Positions 1 to 11,046 of a stretch of 64,000 bases of DNA are shown here, in pieces; position 1 is the first letter of the stretch, and each line of letters begins with the position of its first letter. Source of the stretch: Siphonodentalium dalli (Eukaryota; Mollusca; Scaphopoda; Gadilida; Siphonodentaliidae). The notes beneath the pieces were generated by a model, which ran no database searches, was not told the DNA's origin, and was given only the letters and a program-made list of their open reading frames with translations. The DNA is taken from assembly GCA_032622095.1 (NCBI GenBank), contig CP136069.1, positions 103,010,278 to 103,074,277 on the forward strand, read 5' to 3'. Both the position numbers and the translations under genes were made by a program.

Positions 1-29
1 TCAGAAAAAACATATCCCGTACACACGTG

Positions 30-600
30 ACCAGTGATGAGCTATATATCAAAGCTGAGCGTGGTGAGATTAACACGCTAATTAAACCGAGGTCAATGCT
101 GATTCTAAGTCGGAAAAGGTTGTAACGCAGGTAAAACTAATTGGACGGAACCCTTATTCGAACTTGGTCTGTTAGCTGGTTTAGCTGGTTAACTTTGGTT
201 CAGATCAAATAATCCAAATTGTCGTCAGAAACCAGAAATGTTAACAAAATCAGCAGAATTTTAAGTAAAAACAAGGGCCATAACTCGTGTAAAAATGATT
301 CCACGGGACCCATATTTAAATTTGTCGTGTATTTCGATCTAGGTAATGCACACGTACATACCAACTTTGGTTCAGATCGCTAAATCCAAACAGAGTTGTC
401 GGCCGGAAACCAAAAATGTTGACAAAATTGTTCGATTCTAAGTCAAAAATGGCCGTAACTCATGTAAAAATAGTTGTACTAAACCCACTCTCGAACTTCC
501 CCTGTATTTCTTGCCCGTAGATACACATACCAACTTTGATTGAGATCAAGCTACCCTAACTGGAGTTATCGGTCGACTCATTACACAATAGGTTCTTTTA
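30..600. repeat. degenerate ~170-bp tandem repeat
   Basis: The phrase AACTTTGGTTCAGATC or a close variant starts at 191, 363 and 532, which gives spacings of 172 and 169. The parts between also match: 'gattctaagtc' is followed by 'gtaactc..gtaaaa' and then a 'cgaactt' or 'aaattt' stretch. A further partial copy lies upstream from about position 90. The copies are clearly diverged, so this is an old satellite fragment. No coding potential was seen. Confidence 0.75.
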
Positions 601-1269
601 AAACGGGCATACGCAAATTCGCAGTTTACCTGTTCTTCAGACCTGACGATTTCGAAACATAAGTATTTCCAATGCAGATAGTATATATACATATAACTAA
701 ATAACATCAATTAAACAGGGGGAGGGGTAGTAAAAAATTTGCAGGAAGGTATGCCGGGGTGGTGGGTGGCCCGAGGGGCAAAAAACTCTTCTTTTTTTAC
801 ATCCTCATGCAATTTTTTACTTAAGACCTTTTGTGCCCTTATTTGACATTAATACATTTTGTAACAGTTTACAATATATACAAATTTCGAGTTTGTTGAA
901 ATTTGTTCCCTTTTGTAACTCTTCGTCATGTATGATGTGTTCACAAAGTGCGCATACGTTCCAATTGGTTGAAATGTTCATCGGCAAACATGCAACGTCC
1001 ATTGCATGGATACACCAATATATTATTGGTTATATTCAAATACCCATTGCCAACAAGATGACAAACGCCTTGACGATTGACGTGTTATTATGTTGACGTG
1101 TTGCCAGCTTTAAATTAACGAGGTAGACTAGTGTTGAAACGATGGTCTAAAGAGTTTAAAGATATATACAATGTGACTGGAATATATGCCTATTTCAATT
1201 TTGACTTTCCTACCTAGACTATTCCCGACAGTCCTTTTCGAATATCGTTACCTATATATATATACACAT
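601..1269. other. no gene recognised; 5' flank of LINE
   Basis: Nothing coding was recognised. The stretch at 715-780 is G-rich and is followed by T-runs. Part of this segment could be the 5' UTR of the LINE that starts downstream, but no boundary or target duplication could be placed. Confidence 0.4.
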
Positions 1270-4239
1270 ATGAGCTCTCTTTCGCAAAACCATAGCCGTC
1301 GGCGGAAAATTGCATATACTGCCTGGAATGCGCAAGGCTTTGTGAATAAAATTACCGATGAAGATTGCCGAAAGCATTTAGAAAAATATGATTTTATAAC
1401 GATATCAGAAACCTGGCACCACTCTGTGGATGATATAGAAATGCCAGGGTACTGCTGCTTTGATCTTAGTAGAGGGTCAAATAGTACAATCAGAGGAGGA
1501 ATTGCCTTTTATTGTAAGAATAAGTATAAGTCTTCTGTAATTAGAGTCTTGAAATTAAATCAATACGCAATATGGGTTGAATTTTGTGGCAGTATCTTCA
1601 ATATGCAATCGAATGTAGTATTTATATCCATATATATTCCTCCTGCGAACTCGACTTTCTGGGCTCATAGTAGCAATTACGATTCCGTGTACGACAGCAT
1701 TGAAACACTTTTAAAAGATTGTAAGTCGGACGACTTTGTTATCTTGGGAGGGGATTTTAACTCGAGAACAGCGAAACGGCCGGATTATGTTACAGACGAT
1801 TGCGATAGGTATGGCCCCCTTCCCAATACGTATAAAGTTGATGAAATCGCTGCACGAGAAAGTTTAGATGATAAAGTAAACCATTTTGGGCGACAGCTCC
1901 TCTCATTATGTAAAGCTGCGTCACTGCGTATACTCAATGGAAGAACACCCGGCGATTCTGTTGGGAACTTTACGAGTTGTCAATATAATGGGTGCAGTGT
2001 AGTCGATTATATTATAGTGTCAGAGAAATATCTATCGGACGTGTCCTATTTCTGTGTCAAAAATCCAAATGAATTTTCAGATCACAGCCAACTTGCTGTT
2101 CACTTAGAATATTTTCAAGAGAGTAGTAATTGTGATAACATGTTTATATATGAATATACTGTACCGAAATATTCATTGAAATGGACTAAAGATAGTGCAA
2201 ACAAGGCAATAATGACTGTTAACAGCAAATGTTTCCAAGACGAATTATCGAGGTTAAGAGTATCGCGTTATGAAGAAACCGCAAATGACACAGAAAAAGC
2301 TGTAACTGACTTTACGGAACTTCTTAAAAGATTGAATAAGTCGGCATCCAAAACTGTAAAGAATGGTAAAATTAAGCAATATAAAAAACGTAGGTGGTTT
2401 AATGATAAGTGTAAAACACTAAAATGCATAATGCAAAAAGCTGTGCGCGAAATGAGAGAGCAGCCGCTGAACAAAAGTTTAATTGAAAAATTTTGCGCAG
2501 CCAAAAAAGCATATAAAAGGGAAACTAAATATAGAGCTAAATTATTCCGACACAAATTTGCAATAGAACTTGAAAACATGGAAACGTCAGATCCGAGTGA
2601 ATACTGGAAGTTTATTAAAAAAATGAGAGATGATAGTAGGAAAGATAACGACGATCTTGATCCAGACATTAGTGTTAAATTCTTTAATGATTTATATTGC
2701 AATAGCGCTAATCGGGATAAAGATACTTTTATATGTAAAACAGACAAACCTAAGATCATTTGCGATCTCAATAATGATGAAATTTCGACCCTGGAAGTAA
2801 TAGGCGTTCTGAAGAGTTTGAAAAATAATAAATCTCCAGGCAGTGTCGGGCTGCGGAATGAACTATTGAAAGCCGTCGGACCGATTATGGCACAAGATTT
2901 AACAAAGTTGTTTAATTTGGTTCTGAACTCTTCATATTATCCTACATGTTGGAGCGAGTCCACACTGACACCTATCTATAAAAAAGGTGATCGTCACGAT
3001 CCAAACAATTATAGAGCTATAGCTTTGAGCAGTTCTATAAGTAAAATATTTAACAAAATAATCAATACACGAATTTCCAAATTTTTGGATGATAATGATA
3101 TTATAAGTGATAATCAATATGGATTTAGAAAAAATAGAAGCACGATTGATAGTGCGTTCATTTTAAAATCGCTAACCACTAAGTACCTGAAAGAGGCAAA
3201 ACCTCTATATGCAGTATTTGTAGACTTCCGTAAGGCATTTGATACTGTCCACCGAGAGACAATGTTTACTAAATTGAAACATGTTGGTATCAATGGCAAT
3301 ATTATGAAAACTATTGAATCTATGTATGCGTCAAGTGCTTATTCAGGACGAACTAGCCAAGGTTATGGGCCTCATATGATTTCAAATATTGGCGTTAGAC
3401 AAGGATATATTATTTCTCCCACAATTTTCAAAATATTTATTGATGACATTAGCGCCGAATTTGATGATTCGTGCAAACCGGTTAAAGTTGGCGAAAAATC
3501 TCTAAGTCATATGCTATTTGCAGATGATCTGGTTATGCTATCTGAAACTGCTGAAGGTATGCAAAGATGTTTGAATAAATTGGAGAATTACAGCATAAGG
3601 AACAAAGTAGAAGTGAATCTTCAGAAAACTAAATGCCTGATATTCAGGAAACGAGCAACAAAAAAACTAACTGCCTTTAAATTAAGCAACACTCCGTTGG
3701 AAACAGTTAAGGAATATACCTATCTTGGTATTAAATTTTGTGCGAATGGAAAATTTTGCAAAGCCCAGATAGATGTTAACAACAAAGGGTTAAAAGCAAT
3801 GTATAGTTTAATGTCATCCTTGCGCAAACATGAAATTTTCTCAGTAAGCATTTGGTGTAAACTATTTGACAAGCTGATAAAACCTATCGTTTTATATGGT
3901 TGCGAAATATGGGCATCGCATATTAATATTAACAAGCTCGAATCTATTCCATGTGAAATTACACATGTTAAATTTTGTAAATCAGTGTTGGGTTTAAATA
4001 GAATGGCGTCTAATCACGCGACAAGAGCAGAATTGGGCAGATTTCCGATAGCACATGATGCGATAATGAATGCTGTAAGATATATGCTTAAACTGTCTGA
4101 AAGAAAACCGAATATGTTACTTCAGAATTCTGCCCAAATATGCGAGGAATATATAATTCCACCGTTTTTGGCAGAAGCACTTCACATGCCAAAAATAACC
4201 TATCGCTGGAATATCTCAATAAAGTCCGGGAAGAATTAA
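1270..4239 (+). CDS. LINE endonuclease-reverse transcriptase, frameshifted near the C-terminus
   Basis: This is the retrotransposition polyprotein: it nicks target DNA and primes cDNA synthesis on it. The frame is open from 1186, but the Met at 1270 lies just ahead of the endonuclease core, so I prefer it. Numbering from the 1186 Met, endonuclease motifs are WNAQGF (48-53), ISETW with the catalytic Glu (73-77), GGDFNSR (188-194) and SDH (298-300). RT motif A (FVDFRKAFD) is near residue 680, followed by the GVRQG motif and the catalytic FADDL near 780. A 'YLGI' segment and an LYGCEIW segment mark the thumb. The frame ends at 4239 after leaving the true frame near the A5 run at 4191-4195; the C-terminus continues in another frame. 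No other stop interrupts about 1000 residues, so the copy is young. Confidence 0.88.
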   Translation: MSSLSQNHSRRRKIAYTAWNAQGFVNKITDEDCRKHLEKYDFITISETWHHSVDDIEMPGYCCFDLSRGSNSTIRGGIAFYCKNKYKSSVIRVLKLNQYAIWVEFCGSIFNMQSNVVFISIYIPPANSTFWAHSSNYDSVYDSIETLLKDCKSDDFVILGGDFNSRTAKRPDYVTDDCDRYGPLPNTYKVDEIAARESLDDKVNHFGRQLLSLCKAASLRILNGRTPGDSVGNFTSCQYNGCSVVDYIIVSEKYLSDVSYFCVKNPNEFSDHSQLAVHLEYFQESSNCDNMFIYEYTVPKYSLKWTKDSANKAIMTVNSKCFQDELSRLRVSRYEETANDTEKAVTDFTELLKRLNKSASKTVKNGKIKQYKKRRWFNDKCKTLKCIMQKAVREMREQPLNKSLIEKFCAAKKAYKRETKYRAKLFRHKFAIELENMETSDPSEYWKFIKKMRDDSRKDNDDLDPDISVKFFNDLYCNSANRDKDTFICKTDKPKIICDLNNDEISTLEVIGVLKSLKNNKSPGSVGLRNELLKAVGPIMAQDLTKLFNLVLNSSYYPTCWSESTLTPIYKKGDRHDPNNYRAIALSSSISKIFNKIINTRISKFLDDNDIISDNQYGFRKNRSTIDSAFILKSLTTKYLKEAKPLYAVFVDFRKAFDTVHRETMFTKLKHVGINGNIMKTIESMYASSAYSGRTSQGYGPHMISNIGVRQGYIISPTIFKIFIDDISAEFDDSCKPVKVGEKSLSHMLFADDLVMLSETAEGMQRCLNKLENYSIRNKVEVNLQKTKCLIFRKRATKKLTAFKLSNTPLETVKEYTYLGIKFCANGKFCKAQIDVNNKGLKAMYSLMSSLRKHEIFSVSIWCKLFDKLIKPIVLYGCEIWASHININKLESIPCEITHVKFCKSVLGLNRMASNHATRAELGRFPIAHDAIMNAVRYMLKLSERKPNMLLQNSAQICEEYIIPPFLAEALHMPKITYRWNISIKSGKN

Positions 4240-4706
4240 AATGCGTTCATATTCTAACGTTCAAAAACGAAATATTCGATGACAACAAGAAAAATGGTAT
4301 GAATAAATTAAGAACGTATCGTTGTTTCAAAGAACAATATGAAATTGAACCATACTTACTCCAAATTACTAATTTTTATACGAGATCGTTTTTCAGTAAG
4401 CTTAGAGTAAGCAATCATAAGTTGCAGGTAGAGTTTGGGCGACACGCTCAGCCAAAAATACCTTACGAGAAACGCATATGTAAAAAATGTGAAGCAAATG
4501 AAATTGAAACGGAAGAACACTTTATAATGAGATGTGAAAAACATAACCATTTGCGGAAGAGATTTTTCACTGAAATAGGAGTTCACCAACCAATTTTCGT
4601 AAACTTTGATGAAATAGAAAAGTGCATATTCCTCATGAAGGCTGAACACCCGAGTATATGCAATCTGATCTGTAACATGGTTCGGCAGTTTTCCGCAAAT
4701 AAATGA
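4191..4706 (+). pseudogene. C-terminal zinc-binding part of the same LINE protein (shifted frame)
   Basis: This frame continues the EN-RT protein after a one-base shift. It is open from 4140, but homology-like content starts at about 4191. It carries a CKKC pair, an acidic ETEEH stretch and a final Cys-x3-His (C..C...H...C layout). That layout is usual at the C-terminus of LINE proteins related to this one and is thought to bind RNA or DNA. It ends with a TGA at 4704-4706, just before the short 3' UTR. The shift lies in or beside an A5 run, so a sequencing or assembly error is possible and the element could be intact. Confidence 0.75.
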
Positions 4707-4850
4707 GAATATAGTGTTGAGTTACAAATACATGTTATATATATATTTTATATTAAATTGTCTTGACTTGTGTTTAAATTATCTGTATTATGACAACTGC
4801 CCCGCGTGGGTGTATTATGTCAATAAAAATGTTATGTTATGTTATGTTAT

Positions 4851-7600
4851 ACACTAAACTGTTATTTTCTCGGATCTCTTATACGACATTAGAATTGTTT
4901 TCTAACAATACATGCATCTTTTCTTTGTTATTTGTTCCGATTTCTATCGAAATAGATGTCTGCAATTGATTGGCAGAAGACAATATACGGCGGCTGAACA
5001 CTGAATGATTTACAAACAATCTCGAGAGTAATTATGAAATAATTTCCGGTAAGGTTTCATTCACCACTTATTATGGAGACTAATTAATCATAATGCCTTC
5101 AAAGTTTCATGAAAGCACCACCTCAGAATTCCGCTAACTAATCATTCAAATCATTACAACTGAGGCTAATCACTGAAAGTTTCTCATTCACCACACCAGA
5201 AAACCTCTAAATGCGGACCAAAAATCTACTAATCGGATTAAATGCACTCCGGATACTTCGCAATAAGACCTTTAGTCTACATTCCAACGAAGATGTTCAC
5301 AGTGTTGAGTTGTCGGGGTTATTTAGGACACCACCAAGAGGTAATAAAACAAATATCGCAATGTTGACTTTAAGATTAATAAAAAATATACCTTCTTCAG
5401 ACATAATTACAAGTCTGGACACATTTCATTTATAGTGAAATAGAATATATAGGTTATATTAGCGGTCGTGTCGGAAGATGCTTACCCTGACTTAGCGTCC
5501 GCATTCACCCCAAAGGAATTTTAAGGCTTTAAGGCTCTTTGCAATGTGAAAAATCCAAATAATTGAACATGCATGTTTATCGGTTGTAAATACCTTATAC
5601 GTGTAATGATTCTACTCATTTAGATCACCGATTAATTCTAATTTTCTTTAAGGAAATAATTAGAAAATAAAAACGTATATTTTTGCGAAAATTCATACTA
5701 CTTACACATTACATTTGGAGAATAAAATCAAGGCTATGATCCAAGAAATCAACTAATTGTTATCAAGATTTAAGAGAAGTATATTCCCTAATCGTCGCCA
5801 GTTCGATACAATCGGAAATGATGTAGGAGACATGTATGGAAAAAACATCAAGTTCCCCATTTCCGGTCGCCACTTTGATCATGAGGACACATTTTTTATA
5901 TTAAAATATAACATGGCGTCACACCATACACTGTAGAAAGGATTATCATATATTTTATAATACAATTATATTTCTATCATGAAATCCAACAATAGCGAAA
6001 TTAAGAAAATGAGCATGGCGACCATCTTTGTGACGTCATTAGGTCACCCAGTCGCGACACCGTGGGGTCTAACAAATTTTGTTCTGAATTTGGCTAATTT
6101 GGCTACCGACAGCGCGAACACTGGTTGAGACCATATACTGGCTCATGAGCTTGGTCTCTATATTTGTTCATGATTTTCCCACGGGAGCTCAAAATTGGAC
6201 ATAAGCCACTCTACTAGTACATTTTAAATCACATTTATATAAATAGTACCTCCATGGCTCCACTGACATCACCAGAACACGATCACAGAAAACACCATAG
6301 ATGGCGTAATAAGTCGAACACAGAGTGAACGGGCAACGCTGACTAGCGCATCCGCACACAATCCCGTCCAAATACAGATACGATAGGCGAGAATCGCATG
6401 CGTTTTGATATGTCGATGCCGTCTGGAGAGTTTGGCGGGACCAGCATCCCGTCTCGATTTGCTCAGTCTACCCTTGATGCTATAAAGTGGTAGCCGCGGG
6501 CGCTTATATATAGAGTTGTTTTTATGAGCCATCAGGCCCCCGCGGCAGCGGTCGCTGGCGCGACCTGACTGCCTCGATATCAATTTGAATTTTAGAATTT
6601 GAATTTTAGACAGTGCCGTCCGCCTCCCCCAAGCCCACCCACCCTAAAAGTGATTTTTCCTATAGTGTTTTTGAAACGTGTCTCTTTGTGGTGTCATTCT
6701 TTTGGTATGATTTTTTACTAAATAACGGGTATATTAGAGTTACATTTCTTTGAATTTTACAATCGAAACATAGTATAAGATATTCGCATGCGATGCTGAG
6801 TCACGCGGGACACGGCAAACTAAATCGCGCGCAAATTGGCTTGCGATTTTTCAGCATCCCACCCCATTTGGCATGCGATAGCGTTTGTACTAGGTGCGCT
6901 GACATAACAGATTTAAACGCTGATTACCTGATATATTTCACAAGTACGTGAGTGGCATTGGTAAAATATTTTCAAACAACAAGATGCTGCAAACGAATAT
7001 TGTGTATTGCGTGGTAGCATATTCGAGTTGTATTAAGTGTCGACTGCAGTAATTTTAGCATGATTGTCTGCTAAGCAACCGGTGTTGTATCAGCATCAAA
7101 ATTAGTCTCACGTAAAATGCACGATGCACTGTCTTTTTGATCTGGTGACATGGGGTGTTTAGCTAGTTACGAGATGACTATTTAATTACAGTATAATCGA
7201 GTCTTGCGACAGACGTGTATGGTTTATTTTAACAGAAAAAGTTGAATATTCCGGAAATGTATGAAGTAATTTTACCGCAAGGGTTTGCACATCAGTTTCA
7301 GCGTTACATTAATTAATTAATCATCATGCCCAATGAAACTACAACGCACTCTGTGGCAAAACATTACAGTCTGTTTTTAGAGAGCAGTTTCCGGGTTGAA
7401 GTTAAGCTGAACAATCTGGGGAATTAGTTCTTTATGGTAGTCAAAACAAGTATACATATAACACATAAATGGAAACAGCGAACAAAACCAAGCCTGTCGA
7501 ATAATAGCGTGTTGTGTCGACGACGGAATATCCAGAAGTGCCCTGGTCTATAGGTCCGAAACTCTCATATATACAAGCGGACACATGTTACATTCGCTGC
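4851..7600. other. no gene recognised
   Basis: About 2.7 kb in which I recognise no gene, transposon domain or clear repeat array. Short open frames (for example 5211-5435, and 6269-6583 on the minus strand) have no family features. A 14-bp direct duplication (atttgaattttaga) lies near 6583-6610. Around 6420-6560 the base composition is locally GC-richer. Confidence 0.5.
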
Positions 7601-7640
7601 GATAACGAGCTTTCGGCTATCTAGTAGCCTTTATCAAGTA
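7601..7640 (-). ncRNA. decayed hammerhead-ribozyme-like motif of a Penelope-like element
   Basis: Read on the minus strand: a TTGATAA core-like box (7637-7631), a perfect 5-bp stem GGCTA/TAGCC with a short loop (7629-7615), then GAAA (7614-7611). Known minimal hammerheads in PLE terminal repeats have a CUGAUGA box, stem II and GAAA in this order. Here two core positions differ (C3 to U, G8 to A), so it is probably inactive. It has the same strand as the PLE ORF at 9447-10140 and lies on its 3' side, as expected for a PLE terminal repeat. Confidence 0.5.
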
Positions 7641-7666
7641 TGAAGTGAACAAATAGTGAAAAGTCG

Positions 7667-8265
7667 TTGACGTTCAAAGTGTCCCTCACGATGACGTGCA
7701 TAACAGACAACAGCGAAAAAGCCAATATCTTGAATACTTTCTTCTCATCTGTTTTCACGAAGGAAAGCCTTAACAATATACCGGATACTCCTGAACGTTC
7801 TGACGGCAAATTTCTTTCCGACATTCAAGTTACACCAGAAGCCGTTGAAAATAAATTACTAAATCTCAACCCTTTCAAGAGCTGTGGACCAGACGGAATA
7901 CACTCCAAACTATTGACAGAATTGGCGCGCGAAATCAGCCAACCTCTTACACTTCTATTCAACAGATCACTCTCAGAGGGAAAGATTCCTACAGTATGGA
8001 AGACAGCTACAGTAACCAGTATTTTCAAAAAAGGTTCGAAATCCAATCCCAGTAACTATCGGCCCGTTAGTTTAACGTGCGTTTTGTGTAAAATGATGGA
8101 ATCTTTTATTACCGATACATATGGAACAACATAATCTGCTAACATCTTGTCAACACGGCTTCAGAACTGGCAGATCATGTACAACCCAACTTCTAGAATA
8201 TCTTTCATATGTTGTCAAATCCTTGGATAATGACAAACCAGTGGATGTGGTGTACTTAGATTTGA
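7667..8265 (+). pseudogene. LINE reverse transcriptase, N-terminal half (broken)
   Basis: The protein begins just before a 'NTFFSSVFT' segment and continues through 'GPDGI' and 'NYRPVSL', the classic RT fingers region of CR1/Jockey-type LINEs. The frame breaks near 8134, and the continuing RT sequence (a 'QHGFR' segment, then 'VVYLDL') is in another frame up to about 8265. There the motif A region is damaged: after the LD, the usual KAFD-type residues are missing, so part of the catalytic motif is deleted. The copy cannot be active. Confidence 0.75.
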
Positions 8266-8347
8266 CTCTGTTCCGCACGTCAGACTCCTAAATAAAATAC
8301 ACTCCTATGGAATAACGGGAAACGTTCTGAATTGGATCAGTGATTTC

Positions 8348-9322
8348 TTGAACAACAGACAACAACGAGTTCGTGTAAACTCATCATACCCAGAATGGAC
8401 CTCAGTTACTAGCGGAGTACCACAGGGAAGTATTCTCGGGCCTACCCTGTTTACCATGTATATCAATGACCTACCAGATTGTGTTCACGGAATTTGTAAA
8501 ATATTCGCCGATGATACCAAATTGATGGGGAATCCACAAAAGGAAAACATACAACGGGACATCAGTGCCGTATGTCAGTGGTCGTTAGATTGGCAGTTGC
8601 GATTTAATTGTGAGAAAATACACGTCGTACACTTCGGACATAATAATCCTCGTAAACCATATATTATGGACGACGTGGCCAGTAATCCGCCGATATTAAT
8701 TAGCAAATGTGAAAAGGACCTGGGTGTATACATTGATGAAAAACTCAAGTTTGACATACACATAAATACTATATGTACCAAAGCATATAGAACTCTCGGA
8801 ATAATCAAAAGAACGTTCACAAATTTAGATAAAGACATGTTTAGAAAACTCTATATCAGCATGGTGAGGCCTGTTATGGAATATAGTAACATTACATGGA
8901 ATCCACATCTTAAGAACCAGTGTAAATCTATCGAAAGCGTACAGCGCAGGGCCACACAATATGTTTCACAACTCAGGAAAATGTCATACACCGACAGACT
9001 CATCCACCTCAATTTGATGTCAATGAAATATAGGCGATACCGTGGAGATATGATTGAGACATTCAAGATTATGAACAATTTCTACAAAATTATTCAAGAG
9101 CAGTTTGTTCAGAGAGCAATATACTCAGCAACCAGAGGGAACAACCAAAAACTTCAGATGCCTGGACCGAAAAAAGACATTCACAAATTCTTTTTTACTA
9201 ACAGAATTGTTGCAGAATGGAATAAATTACCTGATATGGTAGTGGGAGCGCAAACGTTGACAGAATTAAAAACATTACTCGACGCATACCGATACGATTT
9301 AAAATACATTTACGATGATTGA
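8348..9322 (+). pseudogene. LINE reverse transcriptase, C-terminal half
   Basis: A 324-residue open stretch that starts inside RT and runs to the natural C-terminus. It contains GVPQGSILGP, the catalytic FADDT, 'EKDLGV', a 'VRPVMEY' thumb segment, 'VQRRAT', and the 'YRRYRGDMI' and 'WNKLP' segments that typify CR1/Rex-like proteins. It is separated from the N-terminal half by a frameshift and a small deletion around 8134-8290. The listed start is only the first Met in this frame; homology extends upstream to about 8270. Confidence 0.85.
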
Positions 9323-9446
9323 ACTATGGCGTTATAATTTCAAATTGTTATTGTGTAAATTATTGACGTAATTCAGTGGAACTATGAGTCGAATGACTTG
9401 TTTCAAAAATAAATATGATGATGATAACAAGAGTGACGGAAAGCAT

Positions 9447-10140
9447 CTACGTCGCGGCTGCTCCCGAGTGCCGAATTCCCCGGAAATTATGCAGTACAGC
9501 GTAATGTGAGAGAAAACCATAGTCCCTGTTTAACCCTTTCCGGATGGTGTCCATGTAGGTTATTAATTTAAACTCTACTGTTTTCCTTGCTCTCAGTCGT
9601 TTCAATCCTGCTCTGAGAACTCTGACCTCGAGGTCTTCCTCTGAATGGCGAGAAGAGTTAAAATGTTCTCCCACGGGCACGAATATATTTTCTGATGTTA
9701 TGTCATGCCGGTGTCCATTCATGCGGCCTCTGATGGTTTGGCCCGTCTCTCCGATGTAGATAAGCCCGGGACACTGTCTGCACGCCAGAGCATAAACAAC
9801 ACCTTCAGAGCTGCACGAGAATAACCCACTCGGTGTGATAGAGATCCCGGTACTGTTGGTCAGAGTTCCATTTGTCACAGAAGAGCATGTTGCACAATTC
9901 CATATTCCACACGGGTATGTTCCGTTCTGTTGGTTATTATGCAAGTTCTGTGCTCTAACTAGACTCTTTCGGAGGTTCGGAGGTTGTCGATATGACATTA
10001 AAGGTAATTCAGGGAAAATACCACGCAGTTTGTCATCATTTTGAAGCACACATTATAGGTCCTTGACGATAATTTTTAGTTTTTGTAATTTTGGATGAAA
10101 TGTGACTACCAGTGGTATTTTTGATGGAGTATTCTGATAG
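9447..10140 (-). pseudogene. Penelope-like element C-terminus with GIY-YIG endonuclease
   Basis: Reads right to left. The open part (10049-9447, 200 aa) has an 'NLRKSLVRA' segment (26-33), a Cys cluster (C47, C52, C55), a VVY strand (84-86), CRQC (90-93), YIG (98-100) and conserved Arg107/Arg109. It ends with an 'NRDYGFLSHY' block (174-183). This is the linker plus GIY-YIG nuclease of Poseidon/Neptune-type PLEs, which nicks target DNA for RT priming. Upstream, to about 10140, the homology continues in frame ('PLVVTFHP') but is crossed by one stop near 10060. The RT domain itself is absent, so this is a 5'-truncated remnant. Confidence 0.85.
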
Positions 10141-10238
10141 TTGTCGTCGGAATTATACTGAAGTAGTATGGTAATATAGTTACATCATATTAATTAACTT
10201 GGACAAACGGTCAGACATGCTGCCGGGCTTGACTGGTT

Positions 10239-11046
10239 ATGGAATTAATCCCCAGTCAAGTCCAGCACATGCTGAGTGGACTGCCGTCTGTATTTTCTTT
10301 AGGCTGGCATGTACAGGCTTACAAGGACAGACTGGACGTGGTATTGGAGTACCGAGTCGCCCCGGCAGAACCCTCTGCCGGCCGCGGCTCGGTGGGACCG
10401 ACCAGAATCCACCGGTTCGGGGCTGACCAGACCACCACAGACGGAGTGACGAAGAAGATGAAGAAGAAGATACAGTCGCGCTGCCGCAGGGACGCTGACA
10501 GGAAGGCCAGTTGGAGACAGGGGCGAGCTGAGAGACGCCCAGCTCCCCCCACTTGGCCTCCCACGACGATATCACCACCAGTAGCAGGGACGCCGTCGAC
10601 ATTCCGGAGGTCCCTGCTATCGTCGCCGAGGTTATCAGAGACAGGGACGCGGACACCACCCCCGATGTTCCTGCCGCTGACTTCGGGTGGAGATGGACAC
10701 GTTGACACATTGGACACCGGAATACCATCACAGCCCGGTGTCCTCCATCTCCACCACCAGCAACAACAACAACAACAGCAACCGCTCCACCCGCACCATC
10801 GAAGAATTAATGCAAGAAGCGCGGGCGACTCAGGCAGAGACAGAGGTCGTAAGGACAGAAGCAAGGGCTTCCTGTCTGAAGTTAAATCAACAGTACGAGG
10901 CCCAACAGAAGATCTTTGAAGCTCAAGACAGGCTACTTAACCAACAAGGGTTGGAGCCCCCTACATCATCAACAACAACAACAACAGAAGAAATCCAAAA
11001 AAGAAAGAAAAAGAAAAGAAAAAAAAAAACACATCATCAAGCCTAG
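10239..11046 (+). pseudogene. GC-richer low-complexity coding-like remnant, unidentified
   Basis: Two overlapping open frames cover this stretch. The first (10239-10919) starts with a plausible folded segment ('FSLGWHVQAYKDRLDVVLEYRV'-like, hydrophobic and aromatic). It then has a basic 'KKMKKK..SRCRRDADRK' stretch and becomes Pro/Thr/Gln-rich. The second (10687-11046, 119 aa) has Asn and Thr runs, a predicted coiled coil (about 37-90) and a Lys-rich tail. The frame switch suggests decay. From memory, a strand-rich segment followed by a basic RRD/RR block recurs in unclassified repeat-associated proteins of marine invertebrates, but I cannot name the family. CAA, AAC and A-rich microsatellites lie inside. 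It is probably transposon-derived. Confidence 0.35.

Larger units (their letters stand above)
1270..4850 (+). mobile_element. near-complete non-LTR retrotransposon (EN+RT LINE)
   Basis: One coding body runs from an apurinic-type endonuclease through a reverse transcriptase to a C-terminal zinc-binding segment. It is followed by a short 3' UTR, an AATAAA at 4822-4827 and a (GTTAT)4 tail at 4831-4850. A short tandem-repeat tail instead of poly(A) is typical of several LINE clades. The 5' end and target duplications were not found. I did not see an ORF1. The clade is left open; the layout is broadly Jockey/I/CR1-group-like. Confidence 0.85.
7660..9428 (+). mobile_element. 5'-truncated CR1/Rex-like LINE
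   Basis: Only the RT domain and C-terminal region remain; the endonuclease is missing, which is typical of 5' truncation on insertion. The 3' end carries AATAAA at 9408-9413 and an (ATG)n tail at 9415-9425. The element lies between a PLE hammerhead-like motif (7601-7640) and a PLE coding end (9447), both on the minus strand. That suggests it inserted into the PLE. I could not define matching target duplications. Confidence 0.75.
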
